Source: an uncultured Clostridia bacterium (GTDB lineage Bacteria > Bacillota > Clostridia > Oscillospirales > Ruminococcaceae). Taken from it: 64,000 nt of DNA. The notes beneath the pieces are model-generated. The model was not told where the DNA came from. It did not search any database and worked only from the letters and a program-made list of their open reading frames with translations. Both the position numbers and the translations under genes were made by a program. The stretch's first letter is position 1. Each line of letters begins with the position of its first letter. Below, one piece after another: positions 7,667 to 16,008 of this stretch. Location: NCBI GenBank assembly GCA_947166275.1, contig CAMVDP010000007.1, forward strand, positions 1 through 64,000. The letters run 5' to 3'.

Positions 7667-9826
7667 TCACACACCTCTTCTTATATACACACTGTCGCCG
7701 TTCTCGGCGATGAAGCTCTCATATACCTTGCGGCACTCGTTGATGTATACCGCGCTGTCGGCCGACGGCACGTTATATACCGCGAGCTGCTCATATGACG
7801 CGGTGTTGATATCACCGATATGCACGGTGTTGAAGCCCGGGTCGTCGAAGCCTATCATCTTCTTTACGAAGTCAAGCTCACGGTTACCCATCACAAATAG
7901 GCTGTTGCTGGGCTGGAATACGCTGTAGCGCAGATTTGCACGGCTCTCGTCGCCGAGTCTGCGGACGAGCTGTGCATCCACCCAGCCGCGGTCCTTGCCG
8001 CCGTCGAAGCTGCGGTAGCGCTCGTAAAGCTCCTTGTCGAAGGTCTGCGCGAACACCTCTCTTACTGCCGGGTCGGCGAGCAGCTTCTTATAGATATCGA
8101 AGGCGATGTCTGTCAGCTCGTCGGTGCTGATGCCGCAGTTCATGAGCACGCTGTACAGGTCGCGTCCGCGCAGTACCGCGGTCATACCGCCGGAGCGGTC
8201 GAGCTCCTCCGCTGCGCGCTGTGTCACCCCGGCGTAGCACGCCATGAACGGCGCAGCGTCGGTGAGAGTGGATTCACTGTCGTACAGCTCACGCAGCACA
8301 TCCTCCTTGAGCTTGTCGGATAACGCGGTGATACTGCCGAGTGCCGCGCTCACACGGCTGTGGAGCCCGTTTATCTGGGCGAGTATGTTCGCTGCAAGAC
8401 GCTTCATCATGTGAAGCCGCAGTATCTCCAGCTTTTTGCTGTATTTGCGGGATATAGCCGCAGCGAGGATATCGCAGCCCGATGGCTTTGAGAAAAGCCC
8501 GTGAGCAAGCCCGGGGCAGGGCTCCGAAAGCAGTGTGTTCAGCTGCGTTTTCAGATCGTCCTCCTCCGAGTTTATGCGCTCGGTGACTTCCGACAGGCAC
8601 GCCGATATCTCACCGTCATGCTCCAGAAGCTCCAGAGCTCCCGCGAGGCGCAGGGTGCCTTTGTTTATGTAAGTGCGCAGTATCTCTTCGATATCCGCGC
8701 TTTCGATCTTGTCTATCATCTCCGCGCAGAGCGTTTCGTATCTCTCCGCGAAATACACCTCGTCCGCGCCGCCGTAATATTCGAGTATGTTTCTCACGCT
8801 CGTGTTGCTGATGCGGTCGGGATCCTGTCCGGCGTTTTTAGGCAGCACCGAAAGTATATCGTCCACGCTCGGCATTGTGAGCATGATGCCGTCGCACTTT
8901 GCGGCAAGCACATCATAGCCTAAAAGCTGTGCCACGGGGAGCTTCGGAGCTTCGCCGCCCGCAGTTCCGGCGAGTATGTCTATAAGCGATTTGAACATCA
9001 CGTGCGCTATCGCGGATGTCGGCTTTTCCGCCGATGCTATACCTGCTGTGCAGAAGGGGCTGTTCGGGAGCTTTATGGGCTCTTCCCGGTCACACAGTGC
9101 CGCAGTGAGCGCTTCGATGCGTGCATTGTTTACCGCGTTGTGGGGGCTGAATTTCATGTCGCTGCGATACATCTCAAGGAAGAAGACCGTGCCGAACACA
9201 GCACCCTCCCAGTGTACCGGTATGCGCTGTTCCTCGCGCATCATTACTGCGCCGTCGTATACGAAATCAGGGCTCTGGCACTCATCAAGCTCGCGGAAGA
9301 ACGCGCCCGAGTTCAGGTAGCCTTCCTCGCCGCCGCCGAATTCCACGAACAGGCAGGTGTTCACGCGGATATGCGCGTTGTCGGTGAACAGTATCACAAG
9401 CTCGGGCAGCAACGCGTTGAGCGGGCAATCCGACTCCGTGACCACGAAAAGGTGGCAGCGGTCAGTCTGCGGGAAGCCCGATGTCATCATTAGCTTATCT
9501 ACAGCCTTGCGGACCTCCGTACTGAACGCGGTAAGGCGTTCGGCGCTGCTGATAAGGTATGCGTAGGCTTCACCGCGCGACTCGGGGACCGTCACATCCA
9601 GCGTGAAGTCCGCGTCCGCGCAGGGTGTTCCCACCGTGCCGTGCAGTATGCTGCCGCCGTTCATAAGCTTTGCCCGCAGGTGTGTGCGTATCGCTGCGCA
9701 GCGCTCTGCGGCTTTTGCTCCCACATAAAGGAACATTGCCGGATATACCGCGCCCACTGACGCCGCGGAGCCCTGCTCCTGCGTACCGCCGATAAGCTCG
9801 TCTATCCTGTCAAGAATTTCTTTCAT
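7667..9826 (-). CDS. large unrecognised protein of the GTPase/tubulin-like operon
   Basis: 719 residues, beginning MKEILDRIDELIGG. I do not recognise a family. The N-terminal ~250 residues look alpha/beta: strands at VGAVYPAMFLYVG, CHLFVVTES, ELVILFTDN and TCLFVEFGGG are typical of a Rossmann-like or receiver-like core. The rest is mainly helical, with a long helical stretch around 400-560. No Walker motif, transmembrane segment or signal peptide is visible. It directly follows the tubulin-like gene (gap 26 bases) and its stop overlaps the start region of the next gene. The pairing suggests it binds or regulates the tubulin-like protein, but that is inference from position alone. Confidence 0.6.
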   Translation of the reverse strand: MKEILDRIDELIGGTQEQGSAASVGAVYPAMFLYVGAKAAERCAAIRTHLRAKLMNGGSILHGTVGTPCADADFTLDVTVPESRGEAYAYLISSAERLTAFSTEVRKAVDKLMMTSGFPQTDRCHLFVVTESDCPLNALLPELVILFTDNAHIRVNTCLFVEFGGGEEGYLNSGAFFRELDECQSPDFVYDGAVMMREEQRIPVHWEGAVFGTVFFLEMYRSDMKFSPHNAVNNARIEALTAALCDREEPIKLPNSPFCTAGIASAEKPTSAIAHVMFKSLIDILAGTAGGEAPKLPVAQLLGYDVLAAKCDGIMLTMPSVDDILSVLPKNAGQDPDRISNTSVRNILEYYGGADEVYFAERYETLCAEMIDKIESADIEEILRTYINKGTLRLAGALELLEHDGEISACLSEVTERINSEEDDLKTQLNTLLSEPCPGLAHGLFSKPSGCDILAAAISRKYSKKLEILRLHMMKRLAANILAQINGLHSRVSAALGSITALSDKLKEDVLRELYDSESTLTDAAPFMACYAGVTQRAAEELDRSGGMTAVLRGRDLYSVLMNCGISTDELTDIAFDIYKKLLADPAVREVFAQTFDKELYERYRSFDGGKDRGWVDAQLVRRLGDESRANLRYSVFQPSNSLFVMGNRELDFVKKMIGFDDPGFNTVHIGDINTASYEQLAVYNVPSADSAVYINECRKVYESFIAENGDSVYIRRGV

Positions 9827-9852
9827 ATATTGTCCGTCTCGTCTTCCGGCTC

Positions 9853-12800
9853 TTATTCAAGCAGCTCAAGCGAGCTGTCTGCCATGTCTCTGAGCTTTCT
9901 GTACTTTCTTAATATATCATCTGCGCGTGCGGGATCGTCCTCGGAGAGCTCCGCTTCCATGTCGTCCACGGCGCGTATCGACGCGGTGACATGCTTTTTG
10001 AGGTTGCGCAGGAACTCGATATGCTCGTCGGGGATATCATCGGAGTGAGCTGCCACAGCCTTCTTGGCGATGTAGCCGCGCGCTGTCTCATCGAGCTCGG
10101 CGTACTTTTCGAGGAGTACGTAGTAGTAGAAGTATCTCTGTTCGGTGGTGTCGCCGATGGTGAGCGTATTGAGCACGTTCACGTTGTCACCTGCCGCGTT
10201 GACGTAGCGGAAGAAGTTCTTCTCCTTGAAGATGACACCTGCGAACATCGCGTCGAACAGACCTTTGAGCTGCTTGTTAGCGTCCTTTTCCTTGCTGATT
10301 ACGCCCTCGCACTCTGCGATTCCTGCGAGAGCCGCGTTATATGCGTCGAGCATCTGTTCGGTATACTTCCACGCACCGTAGGTACGCACATACGCCTCGC
10401 GGATCTTATCGATCTCGGCGGCGTTCATGTAATTCACGGGGTTGAGCGTGAACAGCACATTTGCGTTCTTTATCCTATTGATGAATTCATCGTATTTCTG
10501 CTTTGCTTCCTTGATGCTTGAGGGCTTCTGCGGGTCGAAGGTTATCGCTTTCGCGGCTTCTGCGGTGAGAGTCTCGTCAAATCTTACGTTGCCCACGGTA
10601 TCGATGATGCCTGCTGCGAGAGCGGCATTGAACTTCTCACGGTTAGCTTCGTTCTCGCGGTGTACCTTCTCGGAGTTCTCGGTGACAGCCTCCTTCGGGC
10701 GCAGGGTGTCATGTATCGGACTGGGGAGTCTGAACCAGTCGGTATCACGAAGTCCGCTGTAGGTCGAGTACAGGTGCTGACCGATCATGTTCGCGTCCTT
10801 TGTGCCGCCGGTCTCGGAAACGAAGGAATAGTAATCCGACTCGAACAGGTGCACGGTGTTATGGTGTGCTACTGCGAGGCCCGCGCCGAACGTGAATATC
10901 GAGATACGGTTGGTGTACGGGCTGATTATCTTATGGCGCGAGAGGACCTCATCATCGTCCGCGGCAGCTTCTATCGGGCCTGCCTGGCTCGGTATGGATA
11001 CGTAAAGTATCTCGGCGGTATCAGTGGAGGTGGAGCACGGGTACATGATATTTGAGCGTGCGCGCAGCTCCTTCAGCAGCTCCTTTGCCGCGTCCGCACG
11101 GGAAGCGGAGCTCGGGTAGCGCGCCTCGAAGAATTCGCTCATGGACTGGCTCAATGTTTCGGAGAAGTGAGCGGCGATGCTGTCGCAGATGAATGTGGAG
11201 ACATCGAACTCATCGCGGGACTTGCTTGCCTTGAACGCGTCAAGGAAGCGGCGCAGGATATCGGACACTGCGTTTTCGAGGTCAACGGCGCTTACCTCTT
11301 CGTTGAGCTTTTCGAGCACGTTCTGCTCGCTCTTGATATCGTACATCTTCCACTCGTAGGTCTTGCTGAGACCCGTGGTAGCGTTCTCAACGCCGGTCAC
11401 GATGTTAAGGTTCTTCTCGCAGACTATGCGCAGATAATCGAGAATGCCCACCATGTTATCGATGAGGTCGTTGAAGTAGTTGCTGATGCGCGCGATAAGC
11501 TCGCTGTACAGCTTTATGGTGTAATCGCAGCGGATAGCGTCCGCTTTGTTGGTGTAGTACTGGGAAATAAGGTTGAAGTAGTCCTTGCGTGAGCCCGAGG
11601 TCACATCGAAGAACTTGCTCACGAAGGCACTGTAGGCGCGGTCAGCGGCATTCTTCTTCTCCATGAGCTTCTGGGAATTGAGCTCCGCCTGAATGCCCAT
11701 TTCCTCGTTGATGCAGGTGCGCAGCTTTTTGAGCAGGCAGAATTTATCCTCGGAGTTGATGAGGCTCGCGATATAGAACGGACCCTCGGCGCAGTTGCAG
11801 AAGCTTATCTCCGCAGCCTGTTCGAACTTATTGAAGAAATACTCGATAGCGTCGGGCAGGTAAACACGGTAGCTTTCCTCCACCTTGTTGACCCATTCCT
11901 CGCCCATTTCCTCCACGCTGCGCTTGTTGACTTTAAGCGCCTGGCGCGAGAACACGGGATTCTCCACGCCGCCGTCAAACAGGGACGGTCGGTGCGCGTC
12001 GAAGAACGACTGGACGGATATATTGTCAAGTCCGCAGGTCCCGAGGAAAACCATGCGCTGCTCGTTGGTGGGCGCGTTGGAGTGCAGCTTGTTCATGTGT
12101 GAGAACACCTTGCCGGAGAGGTATTCGAGCACCTCGGACTTCGGCAGGATAGCCGCGGAAGCACCGACAGAGGAGTATACATTGAGCATCGGGTACTGGG
12201 GGATAATGCCCGCGAGCGCCTGACCGAGGTTTACGCGGAAAGAGTCGATGCTGAAGTCGCCCTGGCTGTCGGAGGAGGAGATGAAGTTACAGATACCCTC
12301 GGCAGCAATGGAAAGGCTGAACTTGTACTGCTCGGCAGGGTTTTTGAGCACGAAGCCGTCCTTACCGCTCGCGGAGACGAACAGGCAGGTATCGTAGGGG
12401 CGCTCGGTGCTTATGGTCTCAAATGTATCGGAATAGCGCTGTTTGAAGGGGTCGAACATATGCGAGTGCATATCCATGAGATATTCGAGCTCCTGCAGAG
12501 CCGCGAAGCCGTTTCTCTTTATGTAGCGCTGGATATTCGGGTCATCCACGCGGGAAAGGTTCACATCGGGAGTGAAGAGGAAGCCCATGATATCGAAGTT
12601 GCTCTTGCCCTGGCGGTTGATTATCTCGCGGACAATGTAGGGGATATCTATGAATGTACCGCTTCCGGTACCGCCGCTGATACCGGAGAGGATGAACACC
12701 TGCAGGCGCTGGTTGGGCATCATGCCGGTGAGGAGCTTCTGGACATTGGTGGTTATCGCCTTGACCACGGCATTTATCGAGTTGAACAGGAGGATACGTC

Positions 12801-13272
12801 CTGACTGGCGTATACCGTTGGCACCGTCATCTCCGCCGCCCTTAACCTTGGTGTAGATACGCTTTGGGTCGTCGAGCCACTCACGCACATAGGGAGGAAT
12901 AAGATGCTCATTGGCAAGGAAGCGCTCAACTGACGCGGATATCGAGACATACTCTCCCACCGCGAAACGCATCTCGCCGTCCTTCTTGTCGGTCTTTTTC
13001 TTGAAGTATGTGCTGTCAGAATCGATACCGAGTATCTTGATGTTGTTCGGTATCGCGAGAGCCTTGTTCGGTGCGTCCTCGGGAAGCTTGAAGCGCTTGT
13101 TTATCAGCTGCTTTGTATACAGCAGCGCATCCATGCCTGTACCGCCGAGCCCGATGATAAGCACAGGATTTCCCTTTGATTCGACCCTTATCTGTGCGCT
13201 CGACATCGATCCGCCGAGGTCGACGCTCATTAAGGATATATTTTCCTTCTGTGATTCCGATATTCTTGCCAT
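9853..13272 (-). CDS. very large tubulin/FtsZ-like GTPase (Tubulin_2 type)
   Basis: 1139 residues. The N-terminal half carries tubulin/FtsZ hallmarks: a nucleotide-binding start PVLIIGLGGTGMDAL (GLGGTG at 41-46), a strand ending in LGIDSDS (81-87), and the tubulin signature SGISGGTGSGT (GGTGSGT at 200-206), followed by an FtsZ-like stretch DIMGFLFTPD. FtsZ is usually under 400 residues and tubulins about 450, so some 600 residues are extra; these are helical and partly coiled-coil (around 600-720 and 900-1139). This matches Pfam's 'Tubulin like' (Tubulin_2) type as I recall it; no function is established for that group to my knowledge. A good ribosome site (GGAGGA) precedes the ATG. Second gene of the operon, 43 bases after the vWA gene. 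I infer a GTP-dependent polymer or scaffold. Confidence 0.75.
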   Translation of the reverse strand: MARISESQKENISLMSVDLGGSMSSAQIRVESKGNPVLIIGLGGTGMDALLYTKQLINKRFKLPEDAPNKALAIPNNIKILGIDSDSTYFKKKTDKKDGEMRFAVGEYVSISASVERFLANEHLIPPYVREWLDDPKRIYTKVKGGGDDGANGIRQSGRILLFNSINAVVKAITTNVQKLLTGMMPNQRLQVFILSGISGGTGSGTFIDIPYIVREIINRQGKSNFDIMGFLFTPDVNLSRVDDPNIQRYIKRNGFAALQELEYLMDMHSHMFDPFKQRYSDTFETISTERPYDTCLFVSASGKDGFVLKNPAEQYKFSLSIAAEGICNFISSSDSQGDFSIDSFRVNLGQALAGIIPQYPMLNVYSSVGASAAILPKSEVLEYLSGKVFSHMNKLHSNAPTNEQRMVFLGTCGLDNISVQSFFDAHRPSLFDGGVENPVFSRQALKVNKRSVEEMGEEWVNKVEESYRVYLPDAIEYFFNKFEQAAEISFCNCAEGPFYIASLINSEDKFCLLKKLRTCINEEMGIQAELNSQKLMEKKNAADRAYSAFVSKFFDVTSGSRKDYFNLISQYYTNKADAIRCDYTIKLYSELIARISNYFNDLIDNMVGILDYLRIVCEKNLNIVTGVENATTGLSKTYEWKMYDIKSEQNVLEKLNEEVSAVDLENAVSDILRRFLDAFKASKSRDEFDVSTFICDSIAAHFSETLSQSMSEFFEARYPSSASRADAAKELLKELRARSNIMYPCSTSTDTAEILYVSIPSQAGPIEAAADDDEVLSRHKIISPYTNRISIFTFGAGLAVAHHNTVHLFESDYYSFVSETGGTKDANMIGQHLYSTYSGLRDTDWFRLPSPIHDTLRPKEAVTENSEKVHRENEANREKFNAALAAGIIDTVGNVRFDETLTAEAAKAITFDPQKPSSIKEAKQKYDEFINRIKNANVLFTLNPVNYMNAAEIDKIREAYVRTYGAWKYTEQMLDAYNAALAGIAECEGVISKEKDANKQLKGLFDAMFAGVIFKEKNFFRYVNAAGDNVNVLNTLTIGDTTEQRYFYYYVLLEKYAELDETARGYIAKKAVAAHSDDIPDEHIEFLRNLKKHVTASIRAVDDMEAELSEDDPARADDILRKYRKLRDMADSSLELLE

Positions 13273-13315
13273 GTTTTCCTCCGATATATGTTATTTGCGC
13301 TTTTCCGCGCTGTGA

Positions 13316-15109
13316 TCATGTCCGCAGGTACTGTACTATCATCAGGTTGTTTGAACCGGATGCCTTGTCGGCGTATTTTATCGTAACTTTGTTTGCGTTC
13401 GAGAGCACGATCTTCTTACCGAGAGTGATGCCGCCGCTGTATTCCACGCCGCCTGCTTTCGTGAGACGAATATCTCCCGAATCGGTCATGGTTATCTTTA
13501 TAGCCGAGGTCACGCTCTTGGGCACAGCCTCCACGATAGCGGAGTCGTCCGATACGGTCTTGAGCACATCGAGCAGTGTTACCTTGCGCTTTCCGGGTAC
13601 TTTCTTTGCAAAGTCATACGGCATCGGCATAGAGGGCATACCCGCCTTGTTGACGGTAATGACCACTCTTCCCGACCAGAAGCGTATATTTTCCTTCATG
13701 TACCGGATTATCATGATTATTATCACGATAAGCAATATCACGCTTGCCGCGCATATCAGTATCAGCTTCAGCGGGCCCTCCGGCTCCTTGTACGCTTCGG
13801 TGCCGTGTTCGAGAGTCGTTATCTCGCTTCGTATATCGATATTGGAGTTGTACAGGCTCACCTGAACGGTGTAGTTGTCGTCGGTGTCTATGCTGCCTTC
13901 GCCGTAGAAGGAGCTGTTTTCATCAACTGTGAGCACGATCTCCTGTGTCTCACCGGTAGCTTCATTTTTGAGCACGCCCTTACCGAAGAGCTTGGTTATT
14001 ACGTTCTCATCGGTTATCTTCACGCCGCTCGGGTCGGTGAGCTCTGCCCTGAGCTTTACTATCGCGCCCGCGCACACTTCTCTGCTCGTGAGTATCGTTG
14101 GGCAGAGACGGAAGTCACGCGTGAGTATGCAGTTTATATCTACCTTGGTGTCGGCGGGTGAGGTAACGAGAAGGTGCCACTTGCCTGCATTCGGATAGTA
14201 CAGCTTCATCAGCGTGTATCCTTCGGTGACGGACATATCCGCCTGTGAGCCGTTGAATATCACTTCTTTGCCGTCGGGATCCTTTATCTTGATGTCATCG
14301 AGCACTCCGGTGTGCATGATAACGAGGTTTGCCTCGATGACCGATCCGTCCGCGATGTCGAACTCGGTATCATGCTCGCCGCCAATAGATTTGAAGCTTG
14401 CGAGCTGTAGGTTCTCGGCGCCCGTATGACGCACATAGATATCACTCAATATCTCTGACAGGTCGCTCGCGCTGTTGGTCATGTAAGTGTCGTCTGCGTA
14501 GGTCTTCGTCGAGATGTGGCGGAGCTGTTCCTCATCGACATCGCCGTTTGCGTTAAGTCCTATGGTGTATATCGGTATCCCGGCATTCTGGGCTTCCTCG
14601 ATACCCTTTTCGAGGTCGGCTTCCGAGTCCTCAAGTGTTCTTGTGGAGTTTTCGCCCTTTGTGATGACGGTCCTGCCGTCGGAGAGGAACACGATAAATC
14701 TGCCTTTTTCGTTCTCTGAAGCTTCAGGGAAGCTTTCCACCGAGTGGCGCAGAGCGAGACCGATATCGGTAGAGCCTTTCAGCTCGGTGAGCTCATCGAC
14801 CTTTTTCTTGATGGCGATCCTGTCTTCCTCGGTATTGATCGGCATCGGTGCCTGTTCGTAGTTTATCTCGGTTCCGAACAGCACAAAGCCTATCTTTGTC
14901 TTTCCGAGCGTACACAGGTCGGCGAACAGCTTTATAGCTTCAAGTCTTATCATATCCGGGTCACTTTTGTTCATCGAGCGGCTCGAATCGACAAGGAAGA
15001 TGACGTTTACTTCTCCTGTTGTCTCTCCCACTGCGCCGGCTTCGATGATGCCGAGCGACAGTGAAGCCGCGATAACAAGAGCGAGGATAGCGGAAATCAG
15101 CTTTTTCAT
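13316..15109 (-). CDS. exported membrane protein with von Willebrand A domain
   Basis: 597 residues from the ATG at 15109 (GGGAG 9 bases upstream). The frame is open for 58 more codons, but this start gives a clean signal peptide (MKKLISAILALVIAASLSLG). The vWA domain follows with a full metal-binding site: DSSRS (41-45), T114 in GSTDIG and D144 in FLSDGRT. A beta-rich region comes next, then one strong membrane segment at about 440-465 and a ~130-residue tail predicted inside the cell (FWSGRVVITV...VTIKYADK), which may be a small beta domain. The external vWA domain would bind a ligand through Mg2+. It is the first gene of the operon and its only membrane member, so it could link an outside signal or anchor to the cytosolic tubulin-like/GTPase parts; that is inference. 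Confidence 0.8.
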   Translation of the reverse strand: MKKLISAILALVIAASLSLGIIEAGAVGETTGEVNVIFLVDSSRSMNKSDPDMIRLEAIKLFADLCTLGKTKIGFVLFGTEINYEQAPMPINTEEDRIAIKKKVDELTELKGSTDIGLALRHSVESFPEASENEKGRFIVFLSDGRTVITKGENSTRTLEDSEADLEKGIEEAQNAGIPIYTIGLNANGDVDEEQLRHISTKTYADDTYMTNSASDLSEILSDIYVRHTGAENLQLASFKSIGGEHDTEFDIADGSVIEANLVIMHTGVLDDIKIKDPDGKEVIFNGSQADMSVTEGYTLMKLYYPNAGKWHLLVTSPADTKVDINCILTRDFRLCPTILTSREVCAGAIVKLRAELTDPSGVKITDENVITKLFGKGVLKNEATGETQEIVLTVDENSSFYGEGSIDTDDNYTVQVSLYNSNIDIRSEITTLEHGTEAYKEPEGPLKLILICAASVILLIVIIIMIIRYMKENIRFWSGRVVITVNKAGMPSMPMPYDFAKKVPGKRKVTLLDVLKTVSDDSAIVEAVPKSVTSAIKITMTDSGDIRLTKAGGVEYSGGITLGKKIVLSNANKVTIKYADKASGSNNLMIVQYLRT

Positions 15110-15190
15110 AACAATACTCCCGGGTGTTTCGTATATTTTTTGCTCCGGCTCGGTAAGAGCCTTTGCTTTTAGCGATACAATATCTATTAT

Positions 15191-15219
15191 ATTATACATC
15201 ATTACTTGCGAAAAGTAAA
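15191..15219 (-). promoter_or_regulatory. sigma-A promoter of the vWA/tubulin-like/GTPase operon
   Basis: On the minus strand: -35 TTTACT (15219-15214), 17-base spacer, -10 TATAAT (15196-15191). It lies about 80 bases before the vWA start codon. No other good promoter is seen inside the eight-gene run, where all gaps are under 45 bases. Confidence 0.6.
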
Positions 15220-15438
15220 GCACTATTTTATAATATAGCCAAAAACAGTGGGCATAAAGGGTCATTTTTGTAGGCTTTAACAATTGTTTTGCACTATATT
15301 TGGTCGATTTGCATTAACCCCGGCAGCCATAAACACAGCTATATAACGCATTGTATAGTTTTTGCGGGCAGGCGGCAGTTTGTTATGACCCCATGTGTCT
15401 ATCGATCTTTCGAAGCGGCTGTACAGAATGATAACAAA

Positions 15439-15508
15439 TTGTAACATTTTCCGGAATTTTGTAACCGGACTGTAATTGCATTGTAACCGCTTTGTTGTTG
15501 TAATTGCC
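15439..15508 (+). repeat. phased TGTAAY repeats before a promoter
   Basis: TTGTAAC occurs at 15439, 15459 and 15481 (20 and 22 bases apart, about two helical turns; the last two are TTGTAACCG), and TGTAATTGC at 15471 and 15500. The last copy overlaps the -35 box of the promoter at 15498. The pattern looks like a row of binding sites for one DNA-binding protein. Confidence 0.5.
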
Positions 15509-15526
15509 ATTGATCCATGATATAAT
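15498..15526 (+). promoter_or_regulatory. sigma-A promoter facing a long intergenic region
   Basis: -35 TTGTAA (15498-15503), 17-base spacer, -10 TATAAT (15521-15526). No plus-strand protein gene follows for about 480 bases, so it probably drives a non-coding or leader RNA. Confidence 0.6.
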
Positions 15527-15552
15527 ACAGACAGAAAGAAAAAACAGAGCTA

Positions 15553-15624
15553 TTAAGCGCAATGAAACGGCAGGGCGCATAAAATAGAAAAAAATGAAAT
15601 GTCTGTCATATAATGATCCCTCAT
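15553..15624 (-). CDS. possible 23-residue hydrophobic peptide
   Basis: A minus-strand ORF with a good ribosome site (GAAGGGAG, about 4 bases before the ATG at 15624). The peptide starts MRDHYMTD and ends in a hydrophobic ISFFSILCALPFHCA stretch. A plus-strand promoter (15498) points at it from its 3' side, the layout of a type I toxin with antisense RNA. No sequence similarity to a known toxin is recognised and no clear minus-strand promoter is seen. Confidence 0.25.
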   Translation of the reverse strand: MRDHYMTDISFFSILCALPFHCA

Positions 15625-15679
15625 GTACTCCCTTCTCCTGCCGTTTCGCCGCGCTTTATATATAAAACAGATCTGACAA

Positions 15680-15808
15680 TCAGGCGTTCTCCCCCGCAGC
15701 AGCGGGGGAGAACAGACCAACACCCGTACAAAAACAACGGCTGCGAGGAAAAGACTTCGACCGTACTGTAAAGTAACAGACGGTCCCGGTGGCACCGTCG
15801 CACCTCAT
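15680..15808 (-). CDS. possible 42-residue ORF with a perfect ribosome site
   Basis: AAAGGAGGT lies 5 bases before the ATG at 15808, directly after the 16-bp hairpin (on this strand). The product (MRCDGATGTVCYFTVRSK...) is cysteine- and arginine-rich and unrecognised. Because it runs through the 15686-15713 hairpin, the coding claim is weak; the strong ribosome site is the only support. Confidence 0.25.
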   Translation of the reverse strand: MRCDGATGTVCYFTVRSKSFPRSRCFCTGVGLFSPAAAGENA

Positions 15809-15823
15809 GATATACCTCCTTTC

Positions 15824-15874
15824 AATAACAATACCGCCCACGGCTATCGCACAAGCCCGGGCGGTATTGTTATT
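15824..15874. terminator. perfect 16-bp hairpin, possible terminator
   Basis: AATAACAATACCGCCC (15824-15839) pairs exactly with 15859-15874. On the plus strand it is followed only by TTCACAC, a weak U-run. It could end the candidate RNA from 15533 or, on the minus strand, sit just upstream of the 15814-15822 ribosome site. Confidence 0.45.
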
Positions 15875-15927
15875 TCACACAGGATCCGCTGTCAGCGTTT
15901 CGTCCGAAAATAAATTTACAATGAATA

Positions 15928-15956
15928 TTGCAAATCAGTCGCGGTTATGATATAAT
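15928..15956 (+). promoter_or_regulatory. sigma-A promoter of the phosphohexomutase gene
   Basis: -35 TTGCAA (15928-15933), 17-base spacer, -10 TATAAT (15951-15956), about 50 bases before the start codon. Confidence 0.65.
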
Positions 15957-16008
15957 TATTATAAAGTATGGGTAAGCCTTCGCTTACAAACGGAAAGGAC
16001 GATCTATC

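Larger units (their letters stand above)
15533..15880 (+). ncRNA. candidate structured non-coding RNA
   Basis: Starting at the promoter above, the sequence folds into several strong elements: GAAACGGCAGG (15564-15574) with CCTGCCGTTTC (15637-15647); a perfect 12-bp hairpin at 15686-15713 (GTTCTCCCCCGC, loop AGCA); GACGGT/ACCGTC around 15779-15799; and a perfect 16-bp hairpin at 15824-15874 that could end it. I see no open frame on this strand. I cannot assign it to a known RNA family. The alternative is that the hairpins belong to minus-strand small-ORF transcripts. Confidence 0.3.

Noticed and set aside
6927-7928. 333-codon plus-strand frame across the GTPase operon
   Set aside because: Antisense to three coupled operon genes and lacks any recognisable domain.
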